Shown one piece after another: positions 46,510 to 59,690 of a stretch of DNA of 64,000 bases. Below the pieces are notes generated by a model that did not search any database, was not told the origin of the DNA, and saw only the letters and a list, made by a program, of their open reading frames with translations. The position numbers and the translations under genes were made by a program. The first letter of the stretch is position 1; the number at the start of each line of letters is the position of its first letter. The DNA is from Loxodes magnus (lineage: Eukaryota; Ciliophora; Karyorelictea; Loxodida; Loxodidae): assembly GCA_946699065.1 (NCBI GenBank), contig CAMPDV010000015.1, positions 372,001 through 436,000 on the forward strand. Reading direction: 5' to 3'.

Positions 46510-48723
46510 ATGCTTTCAATGAATTAAATTTAAAGAGCGTCACAAATAAAGATATGAATAGTTCTAATATTTAGATGGTTGTTATAGTTTGAGAATTTTT
46601 GCTGCAACACTTATGATTACTTCTTTATTCAGATTTTTACACTGAAAAAATAGCTATTTAATATACTTATTTTATAAGTTAAGAGTTTCTCCATTTTTAA
46701 TGTGTGTTAGAGTTTAGTCTTAATACTGAGTTCTTTTCAACTACATCTATCTTAATACTATATAGCCTTCTAATTCTTTTTATCGTGCTTATAGCATTTT
46801 GGCAAAGATTATTTTCTCTTCCACATTATTTAAATCTGTTTTTTAGCAATCTATTTTGCATACTTAGCCCTCTTTGCTTAAATCTATTTTAAAGGTATTT
46901 TATTAGTTAATTTCTGATAAAGCTTTAAATTATTATTTTCAGTTACTTATTTCTAAATACAGTGTATTGATCTCCTAACACTACTTACAGTTCTTTATAA
47001 AGAGGGCTCTAATTTTAAAAAGTCTCCAACTCTTGATAATTCTTAAAACCAAACTCAATCATCAAATTCACTTTCTTGAACCTCTAATTCCATTTTCACT
47101 AAGCTTTATTCTATCTTCTACTCACTCAAAATAAAAATGTTACTTTAGGCTGGAAGTTAGAAGCATAGCTAGTAAAGTGAAGGAGATGAAAAATTAAAGA
47201 TATAAATAGCTTAGTAAATGTTTTAAAGCTACAGCAGAAATTTATCTAATAAAGAAACTATTGCATTACATCTAGCAATTTACTTAATTTTATTTACTAT
47301 CTAAGATAAGTTTTTCTTACTGTTATAGCATCTAAAATAGAGTATGAATCTTAAGGAATATATTAATAGTTCTCATTTAATGTCTTAGCTTTTTAAGAAC
47401 TCTATTTTTGATGCAGCTAATAGTTAAATAGAGAGATGCTATATAAAGAGTTATATTTAAATCTCAAGATAAATTTAGGACTTAAATTCAAGAACATCTA
47501 TTATGCTAAAGTAAGCATTCTCTTTGTATGTTTACCTTCTTCGTTTGACTAAAGCTATAAGCCTCTATGAGTTAAATTTTCAGCAATTTTTTAACTTACT
47601 ACTATCAGCTATTTATTTCCTAACGAGTATACTTAACTTCCAAGACTACTTAGATTCTAATTTTAAAACTGCTAACTCTTGCTATATCTTAAAGCCATAC
47701 TCAGACATCTGGCTTAACATTCTTTAATCTTTAATTCCATTTTTAATAAAATTTATTCTTTAATTCTCTCTGAATGTAGATTAGATATTTCCTTATATTT
47801 AGGAAATAAAAAAAAGTAGAAAAAAAAGATGGATAAATATAAATTAAAGTTGTAATCCAACTTAGTAAATAAGAGCCAAAATGTATAGCTTAATTAATCT
47901 AAATAAGCTAAAATAATATCTCTAATTTAATCCAGAAGCGCCTTTTTATAGAAGCCATTTGCTTCTTAGTAAGCTTTATGATAGTATTCTTAAGTGATTA
48001 GATCAAAAAACTGGTAGAGATAGAGTTTTAAAGTATAAGAGATATATTGTAATGTAAGCTAAAGGGATATAATAACTAAACAACTACTATGTATTATTGG
48101 ATAAAGCAGAATAAGGTAGAGAGTATTTACGAAGTATCAACTAATATCTTCAAATTATCTTTTGCTGCTTAAATAATTTAATGCAGTAGATATTAAAAAA
48201 AATAAAGCAAAATGATTTCAAAATATCACTAGCTAATAAATATCTCTCTTAGTTAAGTCAAAGAGATATATAATAAATTTAAGTAAATCTATTAGCTAAA
48301 TTAATAAATTTAAGGACCTGGAATATTAGATTAAGGTATCATACGATTTAAATAAGTTTAATTGACTAGTTAGATTAAAAGAGATATGTTATAAGAAAAA
48401 ATTCTCAATGTATAATAAATTATAGATATAAGATAGATATAATTTAAAACTCATTCTAAATAAAGTTTGTAATGGCCAGATGAAACCAAATATACGAAGT
48501 TAAAAGGATATTAAATCAGCAAAATACTAGATTTGATATTGCTGTAATTAACTTTTCGTAAAGGATTAATTGTTTAGTCTACTATAATTAAATAGACTAG
48601 AATGGATAGTAAAGAAAACCAAATTAAAATCATTAAAAATAATTTTAGTTACAGAAATTATAATAAAGGCGGAATTATAAATCCGCGGTAAAAGACTGTA
48701 TAAGGATAGAAATTAAAGCCTGA
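46510..48723 (+). CDS. Multi-pass membrane protein, unrecognised (about 737 aa from ATG 46510)
   Basis: One frame runs from ATG 46510 (in-frame sequence upstream to about 46290 is also protein-like, so the true start may lie earlier) to TGA 48721-48723. The first ~160 residues contain several hydrophobic spans (IWIVLIFRWLL, FLAIYFAYLALFA). A Ser/Gln-rich loop follows (NSQNQTQSSNSLSW), then helical segments (FQSYSRNLSNKETIALHLAIYLILF, LYELNFQQFFNLLLSAIYFL). The C-terminal part has NPEAPFYRSHLLLSKLYDSI and ends in a Lys/Arg/Gln-rich tail. The last 105 codons recur as a fragment at 5340-5654. Probably an integral membrane protein of a ciliate-specific family; not identified. Confidence 0.6.
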
Positions 48724-50110
48724 CTCATTAAACCTAAAAGTTAAAAGATACTATAGATATTTATATTAGGTTTCGGTTTAAATGTCAAGATAAAGCTTTT
48801 CTTAATTATTTCCTTATTTTTTATTTAAATCTAATTTAAAAGTTAAAGAAATAAAGTTTAAATGAATACCTTCACAAGTAATAAAAATAGATATACGAAA
48901 CTAGAGAAAATGTTTTAGAAAATAGTAATGGATAGTGAAAAATACTCCTTGATATAGGGAAATTAAAATAAAATTAGTTATTAAGCCATCTCAATGAAAT
49001 AAATAGCCTTGTTATATATTATTAATTCATGATAATTTCACATTATTAATATAGTTAGTTAGCTTATTTAGATGAGATTAGGTTTTTATAAAATAGTAAG
49101 GAAATATAAGTGTTTTATAATTTTGCCCTTATATGCCTTCAATTTACCACAAACCTAAATACGTAACTATTAGAATGAACAAATTTAGTTAGATTACTTA
49201 ACTTAATTCATAAAAGTGCAAATAATTGAGATTTTCTCTCAATTTTATTTCGATCTTGCTATGTTCTATACTTTTTAGTTTGATAATATCTTTCTACATC
49301 ATTTTTTTAAAAGGGTAGTGGAGATTAAAGCTAAAAGTGTCATAATGTCTAAACTTTACTTCGATATGCTTTTATAATTTAAAGTGGTTCTAGAGATAAG
49401 TAATTTTAAGGTTTAGTTCTTTATTATTTACTCAAATACTAAAACTCTTATAAAGGCTATTAAATTTATACTTTAGATTTCCTTAAATTCATATTAATAT
49501 TCATTAGTTATAATAATTGATTGATAGTGCTTAAACGTTTATAATAAAATCTCTCCAAGGAATGTTTTAATATTTTAGCTTATATTTAACAAATGTTATG
49601 TATAAGCATAGTAAGAGAAATAAAAAGGTAATTAAAGCTTATAAAGAATAAGTTGTTAGTAAATAGAGTTAGATTAAAACTTAGTCCTCTGCTATATTTA
49701 AAGATCTTCAAGAAGCTAACTCTCATGTATTTTTATCTTAGCAACCTTAAAGTTTATATGTAAAAATTATTTTAAGAAAATAAGAAACTAAGAATAAAAG
49801 GGTTATAATTTACCTAACATCTTTATAGTCTCTTTATAATTAAGTTGAGATTGCCTTATTCATATAGAGATAGAAGAGAGGCTCTTATTGCTATCTCTGA
49901 ATTAAACTCCTTAGAAATAATTTTAAAGGTATAAATATGCTTAATTCTTTTTATTTAACACTTCATTAGAATCAAAGAAATATTTTAACTTAGCCTTTTA
50001 ATCTGGGATAAACTTCCAGGCTTTGCTTACTTCTCCAAATTTTGGATACGAGATATAGTTTAAATTAGTACTAAGATCTTTATTTTACTTATTAGAAAAG
50101 CTTATCTGAT
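48421..50110. repeat. Block X, right copy, without the retroelement insertions
   Basis: Reverse complement of 2120-5654 minus 3031-4855. It contains the 3' end of the membrane gene and about 1.4 kb of apparently non-coding DNA (48724-50110). At 50110-50150 it joins block Y. The sequence around 49190-49215 is the unoccupied target of the A1 and A2 insertions. Confidence 0.85.
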
Positions 50111-52585
50111 GAAAAATAACCTATTTTTAAATCAAAGCATTATAGTTATTTATATGATAATTAATTGAGCAAGAGATATGGAAAAAAGGGTTTAATATAT
50201 AAAGCAAGGAAACTATAATGAAGTGCAAGGAAATGGAATTATTTAGTCAGTTTTATTAGTTAGCAATCTTAGTCAATATCTAGAAATCATTATAATGATC
50301 TTCTATTCGATATGTAGCAAACTCAAGTTACTTATAGTTATTAGCTTGCAAGTTGTTTTGATATAAGAAAGAACAATTATAATATACAAATTAATAAGAT
50401 TCAGATAGAACATATCGCTAACTATAACTGATATCCACTAAATCAAATAAAAAGAATCTGTTAGTAAGTTTAGCTGTAAAAAGCCTAGTTTCTACTATAT
50501 TTATTCCTCAAATTTCTTTTCTTATCTACAAAAATATTGATGGAACTCTAGATCATACAAACATTTGCTTTAAAATAAATAATAAAAGGAGAAAATATTA
50601 GAATGGCTGAAATTTTACTAGCCAATATTTAGTAGAAATTAAGCTTTTAGCCAAATTGTAATGATAATTAATTTAGTTATGATATGGGTTAGAATAGTGA
50701 AAAAGATTAGATTGAACTTTCTATAAAAAGTAATAGTAGTTTCCTTTCTAAATTAGACTTGAAGTAACTTCAATAGTACATATTTTGTTATGAAATCTAT
50801 GATTATACCTAATAAAATAAAACTAATAAATGCTAGTTAATTTAAAATTAAGTCCTTATTAATATTCTCTTTTACCTTATGCTTACTAACCTATTATTAT
50901 ATTTTTCTATATGATATATTTATAAGATATAAAGGTATATTAGTGCTAGATTATGCAAATAACTAAATATATCAGAAGTAGATTAAGCTTTAAAAGGATA
51001 TCTATTCTGTTTATTAACTTAAGCTTAAAATAACAAGTATAATGAAATATTTAATGTGTAGAGAGGTAAAGATAACTAGGATATGAATGATATCTTAATT
51101 TCTTAATGAGAATAAGTTATATAATTTAAGTTTATGAGTGCTTTAAGGTTAGTAATGTGAATTTATTTTATAAGATTTTAATAGCTTTATAAAAAGGAAG
51201 CGTTCAACAATAGAGGATTAATATTGTAAAACTGATCTTCAGTTTTTATCTATTCCATAAAATTTATTGTTGAAAATGAGATAAAGAATCGTCTAATATT
51301 TAAGTTAGTGAAGATTTTTGCCAATCTATTACAAAATTTATGAATAACTTATTATTAAACAAAGTTAAGTTAGATAAAGAAGTTATAAAATAATTGATTT
51401 GGGTGCCTTATCAATTAATAAGGAATTGATTCATTAAGATACATTGATAGATAAGTTAGTTTAAATTTTGATCTATTTAGTAAAAGCTATAACTGAATAA
51501 AGCTTAATGATAGCAATATTAATTTCCTCTTTTTAGTAATTTATTATTTATAAATGTAAATGACAATATAAATAATTCTGCATTTGGTTGAAAACGGTAT
51601 TAAATAAGGAGAAAGTATACTAGCATAAATAAATTTCTGGATATTTTAACCATTTTTAGGTGGAAATTAAGTATATGAATCATACCTTATCTAACTCAAA
51701 TATATTTCAAATAGAAAAAGAGTGTTGATTAAAGTAACTTGGTAATTTAGTTGGATTTAAATAGAAACCTTTTAGTCATAAAATAAATGTATTATATGTG
51801 TATTAGATAAAGCTTAACTATTATAATAAATTTATTTCTAAATATATTAATAATATTGCTATATCTCTAAATCTTCTTAGTATGTTCCTGTATTAATTCT
51901 TAAAGTTTTTACTATTTAATATATTTTCTCTTTTACTGCATGATATTGCTAGTTATTTTAATTACGATTTTTGGTTGAGTATCATTATTCCTGCTTTAGC
52001 TTATTAATATAAAGATTAAAAACTAACTTATAAGGCTTTTTTATAAAGCTCTATTACTAAATTCCCCTCATTCAGCAAGAGTTATAAAAATTGATATAAT
52101 CTTATTATATTCTATAGTACCAGAATCTAATAGAGATATAATCGAATAGTTATATAAAAATAAAAGTTCTATTAGAAAGAATATGACTAGAATAGTATAA
52201 AGCTAATAAAGAAAGCAAACTTAATTTACTTTATAAGTATTATTATATAAACTAAGGGATTTATACTTAAGTTGTATTTAGAAGCTTATACACTAATTTA
52301 AAATACCAGTATAATTAGCAATCTTCATATTTTATATATTTTATTGCTTTAAATAGCTTTAGACCTTAAATCATCAAGACATTATGAAGAGAAATTGTAT
52401 AATAAGCTTATTAAAAGCTAAAATAAACTGATAAAAAGATCTAACTTAAATAGATTTTAATAAACTTAACAACATAAATTTGAAAATCCTTATCTATTTA
52501 AGGAAAGTTTCTAGTGGTTACTGTATAAAATATTATTTTAGAACTTTATATAAGTTAAAGCTATTTCAAAGTATTAATAAATTAA
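50111..52585. other. Long non-coding stretch upstream of the vWA gene
   Basis: About 2.5 kb, alignable to 10666-13240. Although frames are open under this code, the copies differ by many indels that are not multiples of three, so I call no gene. The part next to 52586 should carry the promoter and leader of the vWA gene; no motif was identified. Confidence 0.5.
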
Positions 52586-55500
52586 ATGGACTCAGAAATG
52601 TTTAACTTTGCTTCTGAATTTGTTTTTATTGGAAATCCCGAAGAGAAAACTTAAGTCTAAATGTCAGACCAAGATATAGATCAATCTTTGAAATAACAGC
52701 TTATTCAGTCTTAATTTCAAGAAATCGATTTAAAAAACGTGATTTAAAATTAGAATCAATAAGTAGAAGAAAATAAGTAAGATCTAAACAGCTAAACTAG
52801 CTAGAGTCAAAGTAGTTAGTCTTTTGTTTTGTTATAAAATTAAGATCTAAACTCACTAGCTCAGAATTAAAATGCATTGTTCACGCCTCAAAGCAACAAT
52901 TAAGTTAATACTCAATTTTCATTAATTAGTGAAAGCAAATAATCTTAGAATTCTAATTAGCAACACATAAAGATAGAACAACCTCAGTATTAATTTAACT
53001 AGTAAAACCAAGTTCCTCTAAAATAAGATTTTAGTATGATTAACCTTAATCAAAATTTTAACTAGTTGTAAGCACCATATCCATATTAATAGAATCAATT
53101 AATATAATCATTTGATTCTTTTGGACTTTAATAAGGAAACTAGAGTATCAGTATGAACTAGGGTTCATAGTCTCCTTATAACTAATAAGTTAATTAAATG
53201 AATTTTGGATAGCAACCTCATTAATAGCAGCATTTCCAGTAATTTTATAATTAGCAGCAGCAATTTAATCCTCCGCATAACTAATGATAGCAATAGGCTT
53301 AATAATATCCTCCTTAGTATTATAATCAACCTTACTAGAACGCATTTATTCAATAAGTGTGTCCTTATTAATCTTAATTCAAGTCTGAAAAGAAGTATCA
53401 TTTGGAGGTTGATGCTAATGTATTTTCCGTTAATCTTGGACTTTTACAATAAGAAACTTAGATTGAACATGGAAATCCCACTCAATGCTAATAATGCAAG
53501 GGTTTTTTGAACTCATTCAGCGAGTTGAAAAATCAGTAATAGAATACTTATGAATGGAAATGCGAATTCTGCGATTATTAGAATCTGATAGATATCAAGG
53601 AAGACTAGAAGCCAAAACAAGAGCCTATTACTTATATTCTAAAAGATAACAGACAAGCTAACTAAAGATAAAATTAAAAAGATATTAGCGTTATTTTTGT
53701 TATAGATACATCAGGATCAATGGGCTTTTCGTTTTACTAAAGCTTTTAGTAATAAATCAATCCGATTTAATGTGTTAAAGAATCAATAAAAAGGCACCTT
53801 TTAAGTATGGCAAAGCTATAACCTTAACAAAATGTAGGATTAATTACTTTTTCTGGATGTGTTAATATAATTGGAGATGGAACCTAAGAAAGTCAGGTAG
53901 TTAAAGATGAATATTTGTATGACACTTAGCTATTAAGTAGTATAGTCTAAGGAACTCATTAGAAATGATTAAGTACCGAAATTTAAACCTCTTGTAATGA
54001 TCTGATAGATAAATTGTAAAAATTAGTAGCTTCTGGAAGTACAGCATTAGGTCCTGCTCTTTTCATGGCAATCGAATTATTAGGAGAATAATAACCTGGA
54101 TCAAAAATTATTATCTGTACAGACGGAGTTGCTAATCTTGGAGTTGGTGATTTGTATAAAGTTGAAGGAGACTAATTTTATCAAAATTGTGCCAACTCAG
54201 CTAAAGAAAAAGGAATAGAAATTTCAATTATCTGTATTGAAGGTTAAGAATGTAGACTTGAAAGTTTACTTCCCTTAGTCAAGCATACAGGAGGATAAAT
54301 AACTAAAGAAAATCCTTTGTAAATACACACAAGTGTATAAAATATACTAGAAAGACCAGTAATTGCAACTAATGTTTCTCTAACTATGCTATTAAATAAA
54401 AAACTTAAGTTTAAGAATGAAGTATATCTTGAATAAGAAGGATCTAGTGTTACAAAAGAAATAGGTAATGTATATTCTGACTCACAAGTAACATTTGAAG
54501 TGACTAAAAAGGAAAATAACGAATTATAGTAAAATTAAGAGTTGTAGGAACAATAAAAAATACCTTTTTAGTTAGCTGTTAAGTATAAAACTCTAGATGG
54601 AGTTTAAAACCTCAGAGTATTTACTTAGGTCAGAACAGTTACAAAAGAAATAGGTAAATCTGAATAAAACATAAATATGGAAGTATTAGCCAGCAATGCA
54701 ATGATGAAATCAGCATAATAAGCTTAAAAAGGAGACTTTCGATAATCATAGCACACTTCTCTAGCATGGCAAAACTACATAAACTAAAATTCACTTTCCT
54801 CTAATCAAAAAAGTGTTTCCTAAACTTATGAAAGTTAGTCAGCATATCTGAACTAATAACTTTAACAAACTCATATCTAGGAGTAGTAAAATAACTTAAT
54901 CTAATAAAATCAAAAGTAGAAGGACATGAATTAAATGCAGTCGAATTAGATGCAAGACAGCTTAGCAGTTTCAATTTAAAAGTAGCTATTTTTATCTCAG
55001 ACATGTCCTAATTATATCCCTTCAAACTATGAGAAGAAAAAAACCGAGTGACTTAATAATTATTTAGTTAAAATTTTAAATTAAAATAACATGCTAAACA
55101 TAATAAATGCTATCTAAAGTATTCCAAATTATAGGCAATTATAAAGCCAAACTAAGGCAATAAAAATTATTTAAGTCTTACTAAAAATCTCAAATTGTCA
55201 AAGATTTTTAACCATGTTAAAAAAAAAATATTACATGCTTATTTACAAAGATAGTTAAATATTCTTTTATAAACAGTCTTTAATATCATATCTAAAATCA
55301 AATTAAGAAAGGTAATTTTGTCAATATAACCTTGCTAGTTTAAGACTAAGGATTAAAATACTTTTGTAGATTATAGGATTTAAATAAGATTGGAGCTTTA
55401 GTTTAAGTGAAAATAGAGAATAGAAAGGTTGATAATTAGAAAATAAATTAACAATATAAGAGTAAGTATATTAATTTTGAGAATTTAGAGTCTTTTAAAG

Positions 55501-56000
55501 TTTTATTAAGAAAGTCTAAAACTAGGACATTGCACAGTATGCTTATCTATAAATATAAATGATTATTTTTTATATATTACTGATTATGTTCAATTTTCTT
55601 TAGCTTGCAAACTGAAAAATATAATCCATATTCATCCTAAAATAGAAAGACATGATAAAAGTGTGCTTTTTTAATTTAAATTAAATATTTAAATCTAAAA
55701 TACTAACAATCTATTAATTAATATAGAGCTTGGAACTAAATTAGCAATATTATGTTTTAGAATCATACAAAGAATATAATCTTAACCCAACCTCATTAAA
55801 ACAGTCAGCTTCAGACTCAGTTTCCAAAGCACTATTTTTATAAATTTTATCAATGCTGAGATTTATACAATAAAATCTATATTTAGAACATAAAATAAGA
55901 GAATAAATATCTTCTATCATTGTAATTCAAATAGTAGCAAGAATTAAATTTTGATATAGTAAGAAAATTTAAAATAAGGATATAATAGCTAAAAGAATTG
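50150..56000. repeat. Block Y, right copy
   Basis: Reverse complement of about 7260-13240. It contains non-coding DNA (50150-52585), the intact vWA gene and its downstream region. Relative to the left side, the X-Y order is swapped: here X is followed directly by the 13240 end of Y. Confidence 0.8.
52586..55051 (+). CDS. Sec23/24-like zinc-finger plus vWA-domain protein, 821 aa
   Basis: ATG 52586 to TGA 55049-55051, uninterrupted. Residues ~1-285 are very Gln/Asn rich (mostly TAA/TAG codons) with Pro-Tyr patches, as in Sec24 N-termini. A C-x2-C...C-x2-C zinc finger follows (CQQC near 315, CEFC near 340). A von Willebrand A domain starts at ISVIFVIDTSGSMG (~375) with a complete MIDAS: DTSGS, a conserved Thr region, and CTDGVANLG. 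A beta-rich region, then a Gln-rich tail, ends the protein. The order zinc finger then vWA-like trunk matches Sec23/Sec24 coat proteins, but the gelsolin and helical domains of that family are not evident and a true MIDAS is more typical of other vWA proteins, so the role is open. TGA encodes Trp at three places (for example HQKWLS). A decayed paralog lies at 8207-10665. Confidence 0.85.
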
Positions 56001-56589
56001 AGAAAGCTAATTTTTTCATCCATGATTAACTATTTTCTTGCCCCCAGGAAATATACTGTTTGAGAGATAAGCATGATTTATCAATTAAAATACATTTAAT
56101 CTGATTAACTTTAGAAGAAACTTAAATCTTAGCTATTAGAATAAAAAAGTCTCTCATACATTTAATTTACTATTTCTTTACCATCTCACTATGAAAGAAG
56201 AGTACATTCTATATTTATAAAGCAAGCTCATTATTCATATTATAGGCTTCATAGATATTTAATCAGACTAATCTGTTTTCTATTCCTGTAAACCTCTAGA
56301 TGCTTGCATTTATTAATTGTCAACTTAGATAGCAATTATTTAACAAAAGTAAAAAGTACAAAATAAGCTTTAGCTGAAACTTTTAGACATACAAAATGTT
56401 AAATACTAATCACAATTACAGAAAAGAATACCTTTTCTCCATATATTTTGAAAACTGATTATACATTAAGCTTGATATGCCTTTAGAACTATGTAAATAA
56501 ATAATGGTTATCTATCGTTGCTAATTCTAATTATGCAACTAGAGATATAAAAATCTAAGTAAAACGATATTAATTAATAAAATCATTAT
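55052..56589. other. Intergenic region downstream of the vWA gene
   Basis: About 1.5 kb. The first kilobase aligns with 7260-8206 on the left with many changes. From 56000 to the LINE fragment the sequence is unique. A weak plus-strand coding character appears near 56060-56560 (IVANSNYATRDIKIQ), possibly older LINE sequence, but not enough to call. Confidence 0.4.
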
Positions 56590-57352
56590 TTTATGAATAT
56601 GTAGTAGGATCACCCAACTACCTGAGATATAATAAAATACAAAAGAAGAAATATATTACCTATTTAGAATAGGAACGAGATGTAATGGGAACTAGGATTG
56701 CTTAAAAGAAAGACACCTAGTTATGACAAGTCAATACCCTTTCTGTAAAAATGCTAGAGAAAACGAAAGGCATATCATAGAAAACTGTTCAGAATACAAA
56801 GAAGGAAGATAATAATGTATCTGAAATCTTAGAGCAATAGGAGTAGAGAGATAAGGAATGGAACTATTTGATATAATATTATGAATGGCTAAATTCGAGA
56901 AATTCATTAGAACCTAAGAAGAGTAAAAAAGAACTAAAGCTGACTTGATAATAAAAGATTATATCAAAGATATATTAGAAAAAAGGAAAAGAGAATATAT
57001 AGAAAAGAAAATTTAATAAAAAAATAAATATGAAAAGACTATAGAGCAGGAAAAGGATAATTTTTATGAGTGTATAAAAGCTTGATCAAGAAGAAAAGAA
57101 TTAGAAATGAAAATTAGTAAGATATATAAGAAAAATTAAGCTTGTAATAAAGATCTAATAAAGAGTAGATAGATAGAAGACAGAAGAACAAGAGATAATA
57201 TAGAGGAAAATGAGGAAGATATGTAATTAATAAGAGAAGAATTTCTATTACCTGAAGGCTTACTTGAAGAAACGGACATATATTGAGATATTTAAAGAGC
57301 TGCGCACCAACGAGGTGCTACTCGCTCTATAATCAAATTTATTTATTTATAA
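56590..57352 (+). mobile_element. 5'-truncated LINE: C-terminal zinc-binding domain of ORF2 and 3' end
   Basis: Plus-strand frame with RIGTRCNGNQDC, then CKNARENERHIIENC: the Cys/His pattern of the zinc-binding domain that follows the reverse transcriptase in many LINEs (zf-RVT type, C-x-x-x-[AR]-x-E-x-x-H-x(4)-C). A ~190-residue Lys/Glu-rich coiled-coil C-terminus follows and reads into a GC-rich hairpin (57296-57330) and a TTTA tail. The reverse transcriptase proper and endonuclease are absent, so this is a typical 5'-truncated copy. The hairpin and tail are the same as in element B, identifying the likely driver of that SINE. TGA is read as Trp within the frame. Confidence 0.82.
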
Positions 57353-58062
57353 TCGAAGCAAAAAACAAGAGAGAAATGAAACCAAACTTTTAGACATATA
57401 AGATAATGAAATAAGTCAATCATATTAAAATGAACCAGCTGCAAAAACCATTTGATATTTATTAAATTTTTTTAGAAATAAGAAAATAAATAGAGAGCTT
57501 GACAAGTTTTGGAAAAAGTAAAAATTAATTGAGAGATTAAGGAAAATATTAAATTTCCAATTGGAGTAATCAGTTCACCTATTTAAGTTGAAAAGTGGAG
57601 AAAGAAATAGAGAAAAAAATAATAGTAGCAAGAGGAGTTAAATTCTTCATCAGAAGGTAAAGTTATGATCGGATCTATAGAGATAAGAGAATCTAAGAAT
57701 GAATTTGATCAAAAAACTAAAGTAATCTAAAAGTATGAGAAAGCAATTTTTAATTAAGAGAAAAAGCCAGAGAACTAATAAGTGAATAATGACAACCAAA
57801 ATTATAAGTTATAAAGGCAATGCCGTCAGCTAATCAAAAATAAATTAATAGCAGAATAATAGCTTTACTAGCAATAAAAAATTGATAGATATTTAAAGAA
57901 TAAAGCATGATTATATAAAATTAATGCGCTAATTGAATTTGTCAAGAAATGAATCAAGATGAAAAAATTTAATAAGTTTAATAAAGAGAATTGAATGCCT
58001 GAAAAGAAATATTTTAGAAAAAATTCAAAAAAATAGACTTAAAACTTCTGATACTGCAAATC

Positions 58063-58074
58063 AAATAACTACAT
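58063..58074. repeat. Target-site duplication of A4 (partner 58913-58924)
   Basis: AAATAACTACAT, perfect over 12 bases. It falls inside the zinc-knuckle codons of A6, showing that A4 landed in A6. Confidence 0.85.
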
Positions 58075-58912
58075 TAAATTAAATTAAATTAAAAATTTTA
58101 AGGCTAATGGAGTGTTCCCTTAAAAAATCCATAAGCCTCTGTATTACCTTTTACAGGGTCTCGGACTCCTCGGTGTCTCCACCCAAGTTCACTTCCAAGC
58201 TTTCCGAATGGTCTTTGAGTTATCTTTTTCCGTCATAGATAACCATCCGAGGACGGGTAAAACGTAGTCAATTCGTTTCAAATCTTTTATCTAATTTGCA
58301 TATTCTCCTTGCATCGTCTTCAAAGGTGATATTAGCTGCCGCATATGTGGTACTTTTTTTTGAAGAACTTTTATTTAGTCATGGGCTGTTCTTCTATTAT
58401 CATTTGATCTTGATTTTTTTAGGATTGTTAATTCTCTAATTTTGCTAATCTTTATTTAATTTCTATAATTTGCTAGAAGGCATTTTCATATTTTTGAAAA
58501 TCTATTCCCATTTGTTCATCTAGCCTTACAATATCGCATTCTATTTCTTAATTCCTATTATTAATGTCCTATTTTGTTATAAATTCAGGGTGCGGCTTCT
58601 CATCTTCGACATGATCTTGTAATTCTTGTTATATGTTTATGACGTAGTGTTCGAGATTCTCTACTTTATCGGTGTAGTCGATAATGATCTCTACAAGTTA
58701 TTCCTTATCTAACTTCATTAGTTACTCGAATGTATGCCTCTTTTTTGGAATTTTGGAAGGTAGTTATTTTTCTTCTGAGATTTGGCAATATCTTTTTTTT
58801 AGATCTTGGTTGATGTTTTTTAGTTCTAGAAAGAATGATCAGAAGTGCTATGGATCGTCTTTTTATAAGAAAACCTTTGTTCCAACTCTCCATCTTTTTT
58901 TTTCTTTTTATT
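58075..58912 (-). mobile_element. ORF1-only retroelement, copy A4 (838 bp), nested in A6
   Basis: Bounded by a perfect 12-bp target duplication AAATAACTACAT at 58063-58074 and 58913-58924. On the minus strand it has about 20 bases of A-rich leader, ATG 58893 (MESWNKGF), then after a frame change a coiled coil (QLVEIIIDYTDKVENLEHYV; FQQIIEIKQRLAKLEN). A knuckle Y-x2-C-x4-H-x4-C follows (YHICGSQYHLWRRC, first Cys replaced by Tyr), then the C-terminal EL-x(5)-SSDGYLWRKK and a TTTAA tail. Its size equals A1 within one base, which defines the unit length of this family. At least one frameshift lies in the 5' quarter. Confidence 0.85.
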
Positions 58913-59175
58913 AAATAACTACATATTACAAATAATTGATTTGAAAAAACTTCAGATAAGAGAGCAATAAAGAATATGACGGATGTTTAATTAACTGTGA
59001 ATAATTGAAACTGGAGTATATAAATAAAAAATGTATTCAATAGCTGTAGATAATCAGTAGTAACCTTACAAGAAGAAAATTCGATTTTCATTCACGTAAA
59101 AAGGTAGCAGGTACATTAGTGAAAATCCAAAAAAAGCAAAAATTCTAACACTTTATTTTATTATTATTATAATTC

Positions 59176-59690
59176 AAATAAATAAATAATAAATAAATTT
59201 GATTATAGAGTGCGTAGCACTCTCATTGGTGCGCAGCTCTTTAAAAAAAATGTTTCATACTGACAAGAATATTTCTTACTGATAAAATTATCAGATACTG
59301 GCAGACCTTGTTCAATACTGGTATAATTATTCAGTACTGATAAAAATGTTTAATACTGATATAATTTAAGAATACTCGTAATCTTTAATACTTGCTGGAG
59401 GTCCAAGGACATGGCAGGATTGTGTCTCATTGCATCACCAAAGCAGAGGATGACATGTGTCAATTATGGGTACTTAAATTCCCCACCTCTGATGAAGCTC
59501 GCAATATTATTTCTTTTTCGTTCCTGAATTAAATTAAATTTAAATTAAGCCAGTGTCGAAGGTCTAAGAATCTTATGTCTCGAGGCCAAACCAAAGCAGA
59601 GGAAGACATAAAGTCAATTATGGGTACTTAACTTCCCCAACCTCTGATGAAGATGACCTTGTTGTTCACCTTCAAACAACTATGGCGGTT
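59176..59690 (-). mobile_element. SINE-like element B, right copy
   Basis: Inverse-oriented copy of 6747-7255 with the same parts: paired ~60-bp repeats (59415-59480, 59570-59660), the degenerate TATCAGTA units (59245-59365), the hairpin (about 59208-59242) and a TTTA-type tail (about 59176-59205). Differences include a short TTTAAA-rich insertion near 59525. It is sandwiched between A6 and A5. Confidence 0.75.

Larger units (their letters stand above)
57353..59172 (+). mobile_element. ORF1-only retroelement, copy A6, interrupted by A4
   Basis: Plus-strand coding-like region 57360-58062: a Lys/Trp-rich start, KKQQQQEEL, coiled coil (QKTKVIQKYEKAIFNQEKK) and the beginning of a zinc knuckle (YCKSNNY). 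It is split at 58063-58074 by A4 and resumes at 58925 (LKKLQIREQQRIWRMF, GVYKQKMYS, KKKIRFSF), matching the A1 C-terminus (EIWREL, GRIFRRR, PNFYFK). It ends in a TTA-type tail (about 59155-59172). The knuckle has Tyr for His and lacks its last Cys. The start boundary is uncertain; it seems to abut the LINE tail directly. Confidence 0.65.

Noticed and set aside
50150-52585. A gene in the long stretch upstream of the vWA gene
   Set aside because: Both block Y copies differ by frame-breaking indels throughout, so no frame is conserved.
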